A program made the position numbers and the translations under genes. DNA of 64,000 bases from Biformimicrobium ophioploci (lineage in GTDB: Bacteria > Pseudomonadota > Gammaproteobacteria > Pseudomonadales > Cellvibrionaceae), in assembly GCF_030270605.1 (NCBI RefSeq), contig NZ_BSYJ01000001.1:620001-684000 (forward strand), in the 5' to 3' direction. This document shows positions 17,501-26,520 of this stretch, one piece after another (position 1 is the first letter of the stretch; the number at the start of each line of letters is the position of its first letter). The notes beneath the pieces are model-generated. The model made no database searches. It saw only the letters and a list, made by a program, of their open reading frames with translations, and was not told where the DNA came from.

Positions 17501-19835
17501 CGTCGATGGCCTTGGCCAGGTCCATGCGACCGGAGCCGGTCGCCCACATCAGGGCCTTTTGGTTGCGGGCCATGTCCTGAACTTCCGGGTTAGCGGTCAG
17601 CATCAGGGCAGACTGGACTTCAGCCGGGGTCCAGTCCGGGCGCGCCTGGTGGATCAGCGCCATGCCGCCGGCCACATGCGGAGCGGCCATGGAGGTGCCC
17701 CCGAGGGTCGCGTAATCGGAAGGAGACGGGAACGCGGTGAACGGCTGCTCGTCGGAGTAGGCCGCGTAAATGGACACGCCCGGTGCACCCAGGCTCGGTA
17801 CCATCACTTCGCGGTTTTCCGCGTAGTAGGACGGGCCCTGAGAGGAGAAGTTGGCCAGTTGATCGGCCTTGCTCTCGTCGATGGTGCGGTTTACCTGTGA
17901 CTGGCCGATGGTGATCATGTGGCCCTTCTCGGAGTAGCTGTCCACCCAGTCCTCGAGGCCGTCGTTCGGCCATACACCGTTCCACTGGTCGTAGGTGAAG
18001 TGTACGGACGGCAGCTCGTAAGAGGCCGGTACAGTACCCTGGTCACGATCGCGATTGAACATGATGAAGCCGTCGGCGCCGCCGGCCTTGACATTTGCAA
18101 CCTTGGCGGTACGCGCATTGGCGCTCGGGTCGGTCGGGACGTGGCGCTGGCAGATGACGAACACATTGACGTCGCCGTTGGCTGCGGTGCCACCGGTGAC
18201 CGGGTCAGTGATCGGGGTGCCGTCTTTGTAGAAGTCAAAGGTGCCGGCCGGGTACTCGGCGGTACAGTAGCCGTTGTAGTCCTTGAGGCCATTGATGTCT
18301 TCGTAGTCCTTGGCCCAAACCACAACACCGGTTATTTCAGTGCTGTTGAGGGAACCGCCCACCAGGCCGGTATCCGCCCACTTGGGTACTTCGGAGCCCA
18401 GCAGGGGGTCGATAAAGCCCGCGTAGGAAACCGGTACGTCGATGGACATCTGGCGGCTGTGGGTAGTCGCGGCCACGCTGGTCAGCCACGGGGATACGTG
18501 GTTGGCGGTCAGCAACGCTGGGCCCGAGTTACCGGCGGAAGCAGCAACGCTGATACCGGCTTCACGCGCGGCCAGGAATGCCAGCTCGGTAGAGCTGTTC
18601 CACGGGTCCATGCCGCCGGAAATGGAGTAGTTGATAACGTCCACGCCATCCATGATGGCCTGCTCGATACCCGCCACCAGGGCATCACCCGGACAGCCCG
18701 CATACGGGTCGCCGGCATTGCCCGGGTAGCATACCTGGTAGGAGATGATGTTGGCGTGCGGCGCAACACCGGAAATCATATCGAAGTCGAAGCCGGTGTC
18801 GATACCGTCGCTCACTTCCATGCCGGACTCAGGCAGGGAGTAAGGCGCACTGTAGAGTACGTTACCCGCAACGGTGCTCGCGGTATGGGAGCCGTGGCCG
18901 TTGTAGTCTTCACCTGTTGGCGGGCGCAGTTGCGGGCCCGGGCGGCAGCCACGGAAGCCGCAGACTTCTGGGCCCGTGTAGCTGGCGGTGATGGTCGGGT
19001 GGGACCAGACACCGATGAGCTTGTTGTTACACAGGCTTTCCTGACCTGTCACGGTACAGTCATGCATGAACACACCGTCACCCAGCGGGTTTATCACGGT
19101 GTAGCCGTCACCGCCGGTTTCGGCGAAGGACGGGTGGTCAGTGTTGATACCGGTGTCGAGGATACCGGCAACGATGCCCTCACCCTTGAATTCGATGCCC
19201 TGGGCATTGGTGCCATCCCAGGCTGCGCCGGCGCCGACAAATTCCGGGCCGATGTCGGTGTTCAGCTCATAGATCTTGACGCGCTCGATGCCCTGTACGC
19301 TCGGCAATTGTGCCAGACGCTCGGCATCGTCCTGGGTCAGCTCGATAGTCACCGCGTTCAGGGCGACCTGGAAGCTCTCCAGAACTTCTACGCTGACACC
19401 CTTGCCGGCAGCCGCGTTAACGAACTCGGACTGCACGCCTTTCAGGTGGTTGGTGTAGCTGTCCAGTGCCTGATTGCCGCGTACATTGGCGCCGCTCATG
19501 AGTAGGTCACGGGTGCCCTGCAGGCCTTCAACGCCACCTTCGTATACGGCAGCCGGTGCTTCGTGGAAGCGTACAAAGTACTTGTGGCTACCGGTGATGC
19601 CTTCCTCGCGCACAAACTTGCTGTGGGTGTCCGCGTTGCGAAGCTGGATGTTCGCGCCACCATTTTCTTGTACCTGGCTTTGCTGGTACTGCGCCTTGTA
19701 CTCCCGGTACATCGGCAGGCTCAGGTCGAGGGTTCGCAGGGTCTGCGCCTCGTTGCCAGCCGCATGCACCGCGGAGATCGCGCCGAGGCTGTAAAGCCCG
19801 GCAGCGATGGCGCTGCTTAACGTCTTGATTTTCAT
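14529..19835 (-). CDS. Large secreted S8 subtilase with PA, PKD-like and GlyGly-CTERM regions
   Basis: 1768 residues. A signal peptide ends at about residue 26 (AVHAAG). An inhibitor-I9-like propeptide region precedes the subtilisin domain. The triad is Asp227 (GILDTGINTDHPSF), His314 (NGHGSHTAST) and Ser715 (GGTSMAAPHVAGG). A PA-type insert lies between His and Ser, around residues 480-620. The downstream half contains beta-sandwich segments, a cadherin/VCBS-like piece (PAADFDGETVVTVTV) and a PKD-like domain (ALDASGSYDAEGDALSFSW). The C-terminus is SSGGGSVYYLLALLAAAGF followed by RRRK, a GlyGly-CTERM sorting signal. By family knowledge such tails accompany type II secretion and are cleaved by rhombosortase at the cell surface. 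ATG 19835 has an AGGGAG site. Probably degrades protein in the environment. Confidence 0.94.
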   Translation of the reverse strand: MKIKTLSSAIAAGLYSLGAISAVHAAGNEAQTLRTLDLSLPMYREYKAQYQQSQVQENGGANIQLRNADTHSKFVREEGITGSHKYFVRFHEAPAAVYEGGVEGLQGTRDLLMSGANVRGNQALDSYTNHLKGVQSEFVNAAAGKGVSVEVLESFQVALNAVTIELTQDDAERLAQLPSVQGIERVKIYELNTDIGPEFVGAGAAWDGTNAQGIEFKGEGIVAGILDTGINTDHPSFAETGGDGYTVINPLGDGVFMHDCTVTGQESLCNNKLIGVWSHPTITASYTGPEVCGFRGCRPGPQLRPPTGEDYNGHGSHTASTVAGNVLYSAPYSLPESGMEVSDGIDTGFDFDMISGVAPHANIISYQVCYPGNAGDPYAGCPGDALVAGIEQAIMDGVDVINYSISGGMDPWNSSTELAFLAAREAGISVAASAGNSGPALLTANHVSPWLTSVAATTHSRQMSIDVPVSYAGFIDPLLGSEVPKWADTGLVGGSLNSTEITGVVVWAKDYEDINGLKDYNGYCTAEYPAGTFDFYKDGTPITDPVTGGTAANGDVNVFVICQRHVPTDPSANARTAKVANVKAGGADGFIMFNRDRDQGTVPASYELPSVHFTYDQWNGVWPNDGLEDWVDSYSEKGHMITIGQSQVNRTIDESKADQLANFSSQGPSYYAENREVMVPSLGAPGVSIYAAYSDEQPFTAFPSPSDYATLGGTSMAAPHVAGGMALIHQARPDWTPAEVQSALMLTANPEVQDMARNQKALMWATGSGRMDLAKAIDAELIMDVPVEQYMQANPANGGNVGALNTPYMVDTNCRLNCTWVRTFEATVDGSWNVNTTTDETSIKLTANPSSFTLKAGQKQSVVITGEWTESQNMYSAPYGLSVFGEVAIENAANAGVNVARLPVEMVLAEGGLPTSDHIIANRDSDSHVISGLSVREAPQLTARVFDKVAPTLETIKVNQRANGNGSNLWEVTNNMEDPTIAVSWVSVPENAVRFIAEAAKNIRDESRTPGEWGHLGIYVGKDVNGDGIPQFASEAVCKSVLNSIDGKDWCNINQPEAGEYWVVWQNHSTRDGNFVDEFVVATGVVTETTASDMSIEVPATVKLGEEFAATISWTNLDAQTGDFFYTAFDLGSSAENIGNLGMVPLKLTRGDNDVALATSQDRARAGDLIDVTLKVQPNLSGYDRSFEFSTELPEGLDLVAGSLSSNAAYMAGATETGNGFSIAGSQVSSKDWKPDYNITNSVDDAMCRNPNVGVNPDGGYIDLKKAGIFPSSYFNTAYVDGVTPFPFDWVWPGFKDYTFYHNEGSNLASDTLFVHPNAAVDLNGIMGFFGSNASFGGAYPWGSAMQVVGGMWFGFPGQVAGAPYNPSTDDNANSGTSVAFTDKHLIVEWDRYGTLNPVYLGNREYDYQPMDNNHDVQFILTRGYDHSENAYEMYLAYDNLNWGSLGQGDAFYDLATAGVRGVRGPVTPVGGLGADGTPSRAVGNFNLPQILQDNMVWCFDYVGPESSAFNVTFQVRVNASGAGTTQTIDIANAVEGLETLQVTADIVAPSNIVLGYIADQMVNEDETLSGIAVPYMDDDNGVNVITVTGDNISAVVNGNEPGATFDITPAADFDGETVVTVTVADALFPNDKASTSFTLSVMGVNDAPMAMVGGDVTITEGESAALDASGSYDAEGDALSFSWTGPGTINGADTATPTVDGLSNGKHLFTVTVTDAGGMSSEATVSVTVQQASAPEQPKRKSSGGGSVYYLLALLAAAGFIRRRKVA

Positions 19836-20092
19836 TTCGACTCCCTAGTCGTTTTTATTATCGCGGATGCCTGTGCAGCGCAAAGGCAATCCCGCTGAGG
19901 GCATTGTATGGGGGGAGTGCTAGACAATTAATCGGCAGACTGTTTCGTTTTGATTCCTTTCGTTTCAATTTGTTTTAACCTCTTGCGTTGCAGTCACAAA
20001 TTGTGCGTTTCTTGGTGCGCGGCTTGTGGTAGCCTTGCCGCCCGGCCAGATTTAGTAATTATCTATTTGTACAAAAAGTGAATATTGCAGCC

Positions 20093-20932
20093 ATGTGGGC
20101 AATAAAGTTTTTAGTGATGGCAGTTTGCTTATTCGGCGCCGCCGGTGTTGCGCTGGCGGATGCGCCCCGCAGCGAATGGCAGCTTTCCCTGGCGGCGGGC
20201 ACGGGCAATATCGAGAATCCGCTGAACGGCTGGTCTGAGCAGGCGGTCAGCGTGCTACCGTCCGTGCGCTTCCGCAGGGACCGCTTTTTTATAGAAAACC
20301 TCAACCTCGGTTACACCCTGAAAGAGGGCCACGACTTTTATGTGGACCTGCTGTTGCGCCCCAACGAAGACGGCTTCTATTACCAGTTCGAGTCCGCCCA
20401 TGAAGAGGTGAGCAGCTTTGGCCTTTTGCCTGGCCGCGGGCCGGGGAGCGCGGTGTTGGATGCCACCTCGATGGAGCGCGACCTGTCATTCCTGTTCGGG
20501 CCTAGCGCAACCTTTATCACCCGCCTTGCCGATATTTCGTTCGGTTACTTCCAGGATGTCAGTGAGGTCCACTACGGTAGTGAAACGCACCTGTCCTTCT
20601 CCAAGAGTCACCGCCTTTTCGGCGGCGCAGTCGGCTGGAAGTTCGGTGCCGTGCAGAAATCTACAGGGCTGGTGGAATACTATTACCACCCCATGGGAGA
20701 AGAGGCCGCGGTGCTGCATTTCGCCCTTTCCCGTGAATTCCCGGCTGACAAGGTGCTAGACCAGTATTTCAACCTGCATCTCGAGTACCCGCTGACCAAG
20801 CGCCTGAGCGCGACCGCGGTTGCGCGCTACGACAAGTTTGACCTGGATGGACGCAACCCGGAAATAATGGGGGTCGGGTCAGCTTTCAGCTGGTTTGCCG
20901 GCCTTCGCTACGCAATAGGCTCGGGCCGGTGA
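20093..20932 (+). CDS. MipA/OmpV-like outer-membrane beta-barrel protein
   Basis: About 279 residues with a signal peptide (MWAIKFLVMAVCLFGAAGVA, cleavage near ALADAP). The body alternates aromatic and polar residues (SVLPSVRFRRDRFFIENLNLGYTL is typical of MipA/OmpV) and ends with a barrel strand, SWFAGLRYAIGSGR. An upstream in-frame GTG at 20078 is possible; the ATG gives the cleaner signal peptide. The family includes MltA-interacting scaffold proteins and porins. The stop overlaps the GTG start of the next gene (GTGA). This makes it the first gene of a four-gene operon with a two-component system, so its amount or state may be what that system controls. Confidence 0.78.
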   Translation: MWAIKFLVMAVCLFGAAGVALADAPRSEWQLSLAAGTGNIENPLNGWSEQAVSVLPSVRFRRDRFFIENLNLGYTLKEGHDFYVDLLLRPNEDGFYYQFESAHEEVSSFGLLPGRGPGSAVLDATSMERDLSFLFGPSATFITRLADISFGYFQDVSEVHYGSETHLSFSKSHRLFGGAVGWKFGAVQKSTGLVEYYYHPMGEEAAVLHFALSREFPADKVLDQYFNLHLEYPLTKRLSATAVARYDKFDLDGRNPEIMGVGSAFSWFAGLRYAIGSGR

Positions 20933-21306
20933 AACAGCTCGCGGGCAAAATTCTGTGCATGATTCTGTTTGCCGGTGCCAGCCCGGTGTTCAGTGCCGAG
21001 CTGCAGATACTGCCAAAGGTTTGCGCGGTTACCCAGGATACCGGTAGCTGTAACGTTACTGTGAAAATAAAATTCAGTGGCCCCGATGCTGCCGAATATT
21101 GTCTGAAGATAGAGGGCCGCGGCCTGATTCGTTGTTTTCAGAACACCGGGCAATTTTCCGAAACTGTCAATGTCAATACAAAGGACAGCCTCGTTTTTCA
21201 TGTCGAGGACACGCGACAGCGAAAATTTGTAGCGAAAAATACGCTCGTTGTTCGACATTTTAAACCCAAGCGTCTTGTGCGCCGTTATGGCTGGGATCTG
21301 TTGTGA
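20929..21306 (+). CDS. DUF3019-like small exported protein
   Basis: 125 residues with a signal peptide (residues 1-23, ending VFSAEL). The mature part has two cysteine pairs (PKVCAVTQDTGSCNVTV; AEYCLKIEGRGLIRCF), suggesting disulfides in a small beta-sandwich of DUF3019 type. It starts with GTG overlapping the porin-like gene and ends overlapping the response regulator start, so translation is probably coupled. DUF3019 genes next to OmpV-like and two-component genes are a recurring arrangement, from memory. A periplasmic accessory or signal-sensing role is inferred. Confidence 0.72.
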   Translation: MKQLAGKILCMILFAGASPVFSAELQILPKVCAVTQDTGSCNVTVKIKFSGPDAAEYCLKIEGRGLIRCFQNTGQFSETVNVNTKDSLVFHVEDTRQRKFVAKNTLVVRHFKPKRLVRRYGWDLL

Positions 21307-22013
21307 ATGAATGTGGCTACCTCAACATCCTGTTGTTAGAAGATGATATCCAGCTGGCCCGACTGATCGTGCAGTTCCTGAGCCAGTATGACTGCAGCGT
21401 TGCGCATGCGGAGAACAGTACTGAGTTCGAGCGCCTGCTGAAATTGGGTAACTATGATCTGCTGATCAGTGACGTAGTACTTCCAGATACAAACGGGTTT
21501 AAGTTGATCGAGCATTTTCGTGAGGAAATCAGCTGCCCGGTCATATTTCTTTCTGCGTTGGGTGACACTGCGGACCAGATCCGTGGTCTGGAGCTGGGTG
21601 CGCATGATTATCTGGTGAAGCCGATCGATCCCGAGTTGCTGTGGGCCAAAATCAAGGTCAATGCACGTAAACGGCTACCTCCAGCAGCCCAACCTGCTCG
21701 TGTCGTCGCAGAAGCGGAATTGCCAGAGCATATAAGGTTGCTGCTACGTAGTGCAGCCGATGCACATAAGCAGCGTCAGCTGACCTATCAGGATTACAGC
21801 CTCCTCAAACTGTTCGCCGAATTTCCGGGGGAAATGTTGAGCCGCGATTTCCTTTTTAAGCAGATGGTAGGACGCGAGTTCGACGGCCAGGACCGTACTG
21901 TCGATATGCGCATATTCCGCTTGCGCAAAAAACTGAAACGCCTCGGCATTGATGTCGGCTTCTCCTCTGTGCGTGGTCGCGGTTATGTCATGCAGGGGAT
22001 TGGCGGCCAGTAA
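21303..22013 (+). CDS. OmpR/PhoB-type response regulator
   Basis: 236 residues. The receiver domain has the acidic pair in LLLEDDIQLA, the phospho-acceptor Asp57 in LLISDVVLPDTNG and the conserved Lys in HDYLVKPIDPE. The C-terminal ~95 residues form a winged helix (SRDFLFKQMVGREFDGQDRTVDMRIFRLRKKL; SVRGRGYVM). GTG start in a 4-base GTGA overlap with the DUF3019 gene; no better start exists. It is followed after 2 bases by its cognate kinase gene. It probably regulates this operon among other targets. Confidence 0.93.
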   Translation: MNECGYLNILLLEDDIQLARLIVQFLSQYDCSVAHAENSTEFERLLKLGNYDLLISDVVLPDTNGFKLIEHFREEISCPVIFLSALGDTADQIRGLELGAHDYLVKPIDPELLWAKIKVNARKRLPPAAQPARVVAEAELPEHIRLLLRSAADAHKQRQLTYQDYSLLKLFAEFPGEMLSRDFLFKQMVGREFDGQDRTVDMRIFRLRKKLKRLGIDVGFSSVRGRGYVMQGIGGQ

Positions 22014-22015
22014 TC

Positions 22016-23200
22016 ATGCGATGGCAGTTGTTGCGTTTTCTTGGTCTGCTGATTCTGGCCGTGTCGCTGTTGCTCCTTGGTATTGGGACGTTGTTTGACG
22101 AGTATTCAGAGGATCCTGGGCGCTACTCTGTGGATGCGCAGCAGCTGACGGAAATTCTCGCGAGTGGCGAAACCGAAATCGTCAGTCGCATGGACCCTGA
22201 GACCCTGTATTTTCCCCCTGAGCTCGCTGATCCGCTTGAACGCGGGGAGGTAATCGGGCTTGGTGGAGAGGCGGGTGAAATTTTCTTCTATCGCAAGAAC
22301 GGTTCAGAAGTACTGCGCATCGGACCATTCCGTGATCGTGCGCCAGTCAACCTGGAACAGTGGCAGTTATTGATGTTCGGGGGCGTGTTGCTTGCGTTCT
22401 TGTTGCTTGTCGGCCCCATGTTCAGGGATCTGAGTAGGGTACAGAAGAGTGCCCTGCAATTTGCTAAAAAGCCGATTGCGATGACCCCCAGTGTGGCTCG
22501 ACACTCTTTGATATTCCCATTGGCCGATACTTTTCGCCGTGTAGGTAACCTGGTCTTGGGTTATTGCCAGCTCAATCAGGATCTCGCGCGCACCCTCGCG
22601 CATGAAATCCGGACTCCGCTGGCGCGGATCAAGTTCCAACTCGCGATTTCGGAGATATCTCCGGATTCGAAGGCGGTGATCAAGCAGTCTGTGGTTGAAG
22701 TCGAATCGTTGGTTGGTAAGTACCTGAATTTCTCGCGTATGGAGTATGGAGAGCAGTTCATCCGGCGCCTTTCAACCGATGTTGAGCCCATGTTCGCGCG
22801 GCTAGCCGATACTTTGGAGCATGACGCGCCGGATTTGGATGTGCGTTTCTACTACCCGGATGGAGAAGTTTGGCTTGAGCCTGAGTCGCTGCTCATCGCG
22901 ATTCAGAACCTCGTGGCCAATGCACGTAAATACGCAGGGTGCAGGCTGGACATTCGACTCGAAGTTATCAAGGGCGAGTGCCGCCTCATAGTCGAAGATG
23001 ACGGCCCGGGCCTCGATAGTACTAACGCGGATGAACTCACACGTCCTTTCTATCGGGCCACAACTGAAGAGCAGGGGTATGGCTTGGGGCTGTACATCGT
23101 CAAGAAAGTGATGATGTGGCACGACGGGTCACTGGAACTTAGCCGTTCTGAGCGCCTTGGCGGCGCCCGGGCAACCATGACCTGGCCCAATTGCCCTTAA
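22016..23200 (+). CDS. Two-component sensor histidine kinase
   Basis: 394 residues. Membrane segment 1 (residues 6-26), a periplasmic sensor of about 90 residues, membrane segment 2 (about 118-134), then a HisKA domain with His196 in LAHEIRTPLARIKF. The HATPase_c domain has the N-box QNLVANARKYA, the G1 box VEDDGPGLD and the G2 box GYGLGLYIVKK. The organisation matches RstB/PhoQ-like kinases. The stimulus is unknown but is likely an envelope condition, given the co-encoded outer-membrane and periplasmic proteins. It ends 28 bases from the convergent thiI stop. Confidence 0.93.
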   Translation: MRWQLLRFLGLLILAVSLLLLGIGTLFDEYSEDPGRYSVDAQQLTEILASGETEIVSRMDPETLYFPPELADPLERGEVIGLGGEAGEIFFYRKNGSEVLRIGPFRDRAPVNLEQWQLLMFGGVLLAFLLLVGPMFRDLSRVQKSALQFAKKPIAMTPSVARHSLIFPLADTFRRVGNLVLGYCQLNQDLARTLAHEIRTPLARIKFQLAISEISPDSKAVIKQSVVEVESLVGKYLNFSRMEYGEQFIRRLSTDVEPMFARLADTLEHDAPDLDVRFYYPDGEVWLEPESLLIAIQNLVANARKYAGCRLDIRLEVIKGECRLIVEDDGPGLDSTNADELTRPFYRATTEEQGYGLGLYIVKKVMMWHDGSLELSRSERLGGARATMTWPNCP

Positions 23201-23228
23201 CAGCTACACCGGGTCGGGGTGCCGGAAT

Positions 23229-24689
23229 TTACTTCTCTGGACGATAGACGCTGAAATTGACGTAGCCCGCGTCCGCAAGGTGCGAGGCATGCAGCTGGCT
23301 CATCACACCCTTGTCGCAGTACAGCAGGTAGCTCCTGTCCTTATCCAGTTCCTGCGCCGCAGTGCTGAGGCGGTAGAATGGAATGGCCTGCACTTCGATG
23401 CCATCCATTTCCAGCGGGTTGATCTCCTCGTCGGTGGGGTGGCGGATATCGATGATCACCGCACCGGCCGGCACACTGGAACTGACCCGCACTTCCTGGT
23501 GCTCGTGCAGCACATCCTCCATCACCTCATCGATGTTCTGCGCCACGCGTTCCTCGATCGCGCGGTCCAGCACACTGAAGTCAAAATTGTTTTCTTCTTC
23601 CAGCACCCGCTCCAGCTTGGCTTTGGTGGTGGGGCGCACGGAGATCACGCCGCAGTACTCAGGGATATTCGCCGCGAAATCCTCGGCGCCGATCTCGCGC
23701 GCGGTGCGGATGATGTCGTTCTTGTCCGAGGTGGCAAGCGGCCGCAGTACCAGCATGTCGGTGGCACGGTCGATCACGGACAGGTTGCGCAGCGTCTGGC
23801 TGGAAACCTGTGCCACCGCCTCGCCGGTAACCAGCGCATCCACGTTGTATTCATTGGCCACCTCGGTGGCGGCGCGCAGCATCATCCGCTTGAGGATCAC
23901 GCCCATGTGCGAATCGTCGACATTCTCCAGGATCTCCGCCACCACACCGTCGAACGGCACGGTGATGAACTGTACCCGGTGCGAGCTGCCGAACTTGTTC
24001 CATAGGTAAAACGCAATCTCCTTCACGCCCAGCTCGTGCGCGCGCCCGCCCAGGTTGAAGAAGCAGAAGTGGGTGCGGATGCCGCGTTTTACGGTCAGGT
24101 AGCTGGCCACGGTGGAATCGAAGCCGCCGGACACCAGCGACACCACCGCCTCCTGGGTGCCGAGCGGGAAGCCGCCAAGGCCTTTATGCTGCTGCTCGAT
24201 CACATTGACGGTGTCCTTGCGGATCTCCATGCGCACGGTGATATCCGGGTGCTTGAGCTTGACCCCGGCGCTGTCGAAATGCTGGTTGAGGCCGCCGCCG
24301 ACGTACTGCTCCACGTCCAGCGAACTGAAGTCGTGCTGGCCGGTGCGCTTGACCCGGACGCAGAAAGTTTTGCCCGCCAGCGCCTTGCCCCAAATTGAGG
24401 CAGTCTTCTCGTAGATATCGTGCAGGTCGACCAATGGGAACTGCTGTACCCGGGCAAAATTGGCGATACCCGGCGTATGCGCCAGTACCTCTTCCACGCG
24501 CTCGCCCAGATGCGCCTCGCCGTCCGGTACGGACACATCGATTTTCTCCCAATCCTGGCGAACCTTGATGCGCTCATCCACCGCGCGCAGTAGCCTGCGC
24601 AGGTTTTCCTTGAGCTGGCGCGACATGCGCTTGCGCACCGGGTTGCTCTTGATGGTGATTTCCGGGAAGAATTTGACGACAAAATGCAT
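23229..24689 (-). CDS. thiI: tRNA 4-thiouridine sulfurtransferase ThiI
   Basis: 486 residues. It adenylates U8 of tRNAs and inserts sulfur, and it also supplies sulfur for thiamine thiazole synthesis. An N-terminal ferredoxin-like and THUMP region is followed by the PP-loop SLVSGGFDSTVASYL and a C-terminal rhodanese domain with the active Cys in LLYCDKGVMSQLHA. The start MHFVVKFFPEI at 24689 agrees with other ThiI proteins; longer in-frame starts upstream look non-coding. It is divergent from glnA, and the 276-base gap carries the glnA regulatory sites. Confidence 0.95.
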   Translation of the reverse strand: MHFVVKFFPEITIKSNPVRKRMSRQLKENLRRLLRAVDERIKVRQDWEKIDVSVPDGEAHLGERVEEVLAHTPGIANFARVQQFPLVDLHDIYEKTASIWGKALAGKTFCVRVKRTGQHDFSSLDVEQYVGGGLNQHFDSAGVKLKHPDITVRMEIRKDTVNVIEQQHKGLGGFPLGTQEAVVSLVSGGFDSTVASYLTVKRGIRTHFCFFNLGGRAHELGVKEIAFYLWNKFGSSHRVQFITVPFDGVVAEILENVDDSHMGVILKRMMLRAATEVANEYNVDALVTGEAVAQVSSQTLRNLSVIDRATDMLVLRPLATSDKNDIIRTAREIGAEDFAANIPEYCGVISVRPTTKAKLERVLEEENNFDFSVLDRAIEERVAQNIDEVMEDVLHEHQEVRVSSSVPAGAVIIDIRHPTDEEINPLEMDGIEVQAIPFYRLSTAAQELDKDRSYLLYCDKGVMSQLHASHLADAGYVNFSVYRPEK

Positions 24690-24769
24690 GGATTTCGGAT
24701 TCCGGTGGATGAAGTGAATGCTGGCACCATTATAAACTAGCGACTCGTCAGCAGCCCGACGGATGTTCT

Positions 24770-24816
24770 GCACCAAAAAAGTGCGCCCTGTTTTTGGGTG
24801 CGCACCATAATAGTGC
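24770..24816. promoter_or_regulatory. Two NtrC-type operators upstream of glnA
   Basis: GCACCAAAAAAGTGC (24770-24784) and GCACCATAATAGTGC (24802-24816) match the NtrC dyad GCACCA-N3-TGGTGC with two and one mismatches in the right half. They lie about 90-135 bases upstream of the expected start of transcription, the normal enhancer distance for a sigma-54 promoter. A further half site, GCACCA, is at 24724. Confidence 0.8.
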
Positions 24817-24879
24817 TTCGGTCCCCGCTGCAGTCCGGCAATTCACGTAAAACCCCGCGCCAGCTGCGGCTTGGCAAAG

Positions 24880-24895
24880 TGGCACGCAAATTGCT
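24880..24895 (+). promoter_or_regulatory. Sigma-54 promoter of glnA
   Basis: TGGCACGCAAATTGCT matches the sigma-54 consensus TGGCACG-N4-TTGCT at every position. Transcription should begin about 10-12 bases after the GC of TTGC, near 24905, giving a leader of about 60 bases before glnA. Together with the NtrC sites this predicts activation by phosphorylated NtrC under nitrogen limitation. Confidence 0.92.
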
Positions 24896-24965
24896 GGTAA
24901 TGGATCATTCCGGTCGCAACCGCGGCCGTTCAACTTGAAATCTGGAATTCACTGGAGAAGCCTGA

Positions 24966-26372
24966 ATGTCACAGAACACCCTGGGGTTAATCAAGGAACA
25001 CGAAGCGCGCTGGGTAGACCTGCGTTTTACCGATACCAAGGGCAAGGAACAGCACGTTACCCTGCCGGTCTCTGAAATCGACGGCGAGTTCTTCGAAATC
25101 GGTAAGATGTTCGACGGCTCCTCCATCGCAGGCTGGAAAGGCATTAACGAATCCGACATGGTACTGATGCCGGACGACGAAACCGCCTTTATGGATCCCT
25201 TCACCGACGACGCTACCGTGATCCTGCGTTGTAACATCGTTGACCCGATCACCGGCCAGGGCTACGAGCGCGACCCGCGTTCCATCGCCATGCGCGCGGA
25301 AGAGTACCTGAAGTCCACCGGTCTGGGTGATGCGGCGTTCTTCGGCCCGGAGCCGGAGTTCTTCGTATTCGATGACATCAAGTGGGGCTCCGACATGTCC
25401 GGCGCCTTCTACAAGATCTCCTCTGACGAAGCAGCCTGGTCTTCCGGCGACCACTACGACGAAGGCAACACCGGCCACCGTCCGGGCGTAAAGGGCGGCT
25501 ATTTCCCGGTTCCGCCGGTTGATTCCCTGCACGACATCCGTGCCGCCATGTGTACTGCCATGGCAGACATGGGCCTGACCATCGAAGTACATCACCACGA
25601 AGTGGGTACTGCGGGCCAGTGTGAAATCGGCGTTGGCGCCAACACCCTGACCAAGAAGGCGGACGAAGTCCAGATCCTCAAGTACGCGGTACACAACGTT
25701 GCGCACGCTTACGGCAAGACTGCGACCTTTATGCCGAAGCCGCTGGTTGGCGATAACGGTTCCGGTATGCACGTGCACCAGTCTTTCGTTAAGGACGGTG
25801 TAAACCAGTTCGCGGGCGACGCTTACGCTGGCCTGTCCGAGACCGCACTGTACTACGTTGGCGGCATCATCAAGCACGCACGCGCACTGAACGCGCTGTG
25901 TAACGCTTCCACCAACTCCTACAAGCGTCTGGTACCGGGCTTCGAAGCACCGGTAATCCTGGCGTACTCCGCGCGTAACCGTTCCGCTTCCATCCGTATC
26001 CCGTACGTGGCGAGCGCCAAGGGCAAGCGTATCGAGACCCGCTTCCCGGATCCGACTGCCAACCCGTACCTGGCCTTCTCCGCGCTGCTGATGGCTGGCC
26101 TCGACGGCGTGAAGAACAAGATCCACCCGGGCGATGCTGCGGACAAGGACCTGTACGACCTGCCGGCGGAAGAGCTGGCCGAGTACCCGACCGTTGCTTC
26201 CAGCCTGGAGCAGGCCCTGGACGCGCTGGACCAGGACCGCGAGTTCCTGACCGAAGGCGGCGTATTCACCGACGACGCGATCGATGCCTACATCGAGCTG
26301 AAGCGTGAGGAAGTAGAGCGTCTCAATATGACCACTCACCCGGTCGAATTTGAAATGTACTACTCCGTGTAA
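24966..26372 (+). CDS. glnA: Glutamine synthetase, type I
   Basis: 468 residues. Makes glutamine from glutamate, ammonia and ATP as a dodecamer in the cytoplasm. Signatures: [17 protein letters not shown], the ATP-binding region [17 protein letters not shown]-like ([13 protein letters not shown]), GSGMHVHQS, and the C-terminal adenylylation site [10 protein letters not shown]. The Tyr is present, so regulation by GlnE adenylylation is expected. The protein aligns end to end with E. coli GlnA. GGAGA lies 7 bases before the ATG. Regulation is by the sigma-54/NtrC elements just upstream. ntrB and ntrC lie 1 kb downstream. Confidence 0.98.
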   Translation: MSQNTLGLIKEHEARWVDLRFTDTKGKEQHVTLPVSEIDGEFFEIGKMFDGSSIAGWKGINESDMVLMPDDETAFMDPFTDDATVILRCNIVDPITGQGYERDPRSIAMRAEEYLKSTGLGDAAFFGPEPEFFVFDDIKWGSDMSGAFYKISSDEAAWSSGDHYDEGNTGHRPGVKGGYFPVPPVDSLHDIRAAMCTAMADMGLTIEVHHHEVGTAGQCEIGVGANTLTKKADEVQILKYAVHNVAHAYGKTATFMPKPLVGDNGSGMHVHQSFVKDGVNQFAGDAYAGLSETALYYVGGIIKHARALNALCNASTNSYKRLVPGFEAPVILAYSARNRSASIRIPYVASAKGKRIETRFPDPTANPYLAFSALLMAGLDGVKNKIHPGDAADKDLYDLPAEELAEYPTVASSLEQALDALDQDREFLTEGGVFTDDAIDAYIELKREEVERLNMTTHPVEFEMYYSV

Positions 26373-26395
26373 GTCGCGACAGCGCTTACCAGAAA

Positions 26396-26421
26396 CCCGC
26401 GCCACGGCGCGGGTTTTTTTA
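26396..26421 (+). terminator. Rho-independent terminator after glnA
   Basis: Stem CCCGCGCC / GGCGCGGG followed by T7, about 24 bases after the glnA stop. Confidence 0.93.
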
Positions 26422-26520
26422 TGCCTGCAGCTAGGCTTGTTAGGGAGCCTGTGAACGAGGCGGGTGCAGCCCTGTCTAAATCACGGTATACAGGTCGCAG
26501 GTAATTGGGATGATTGGATC

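Noticed and set aside
14520-17900. 1126-codon plus-strand frame opposite the subtilase
   Set aside because: No signal, domain or ribosome site; composition is that of the antisense of a GC-rich gene.
24987-26405. 472-codon minus-strand frame opposite glnA
   Set aside because: Antisense of a highly conserved gene; no motifs.
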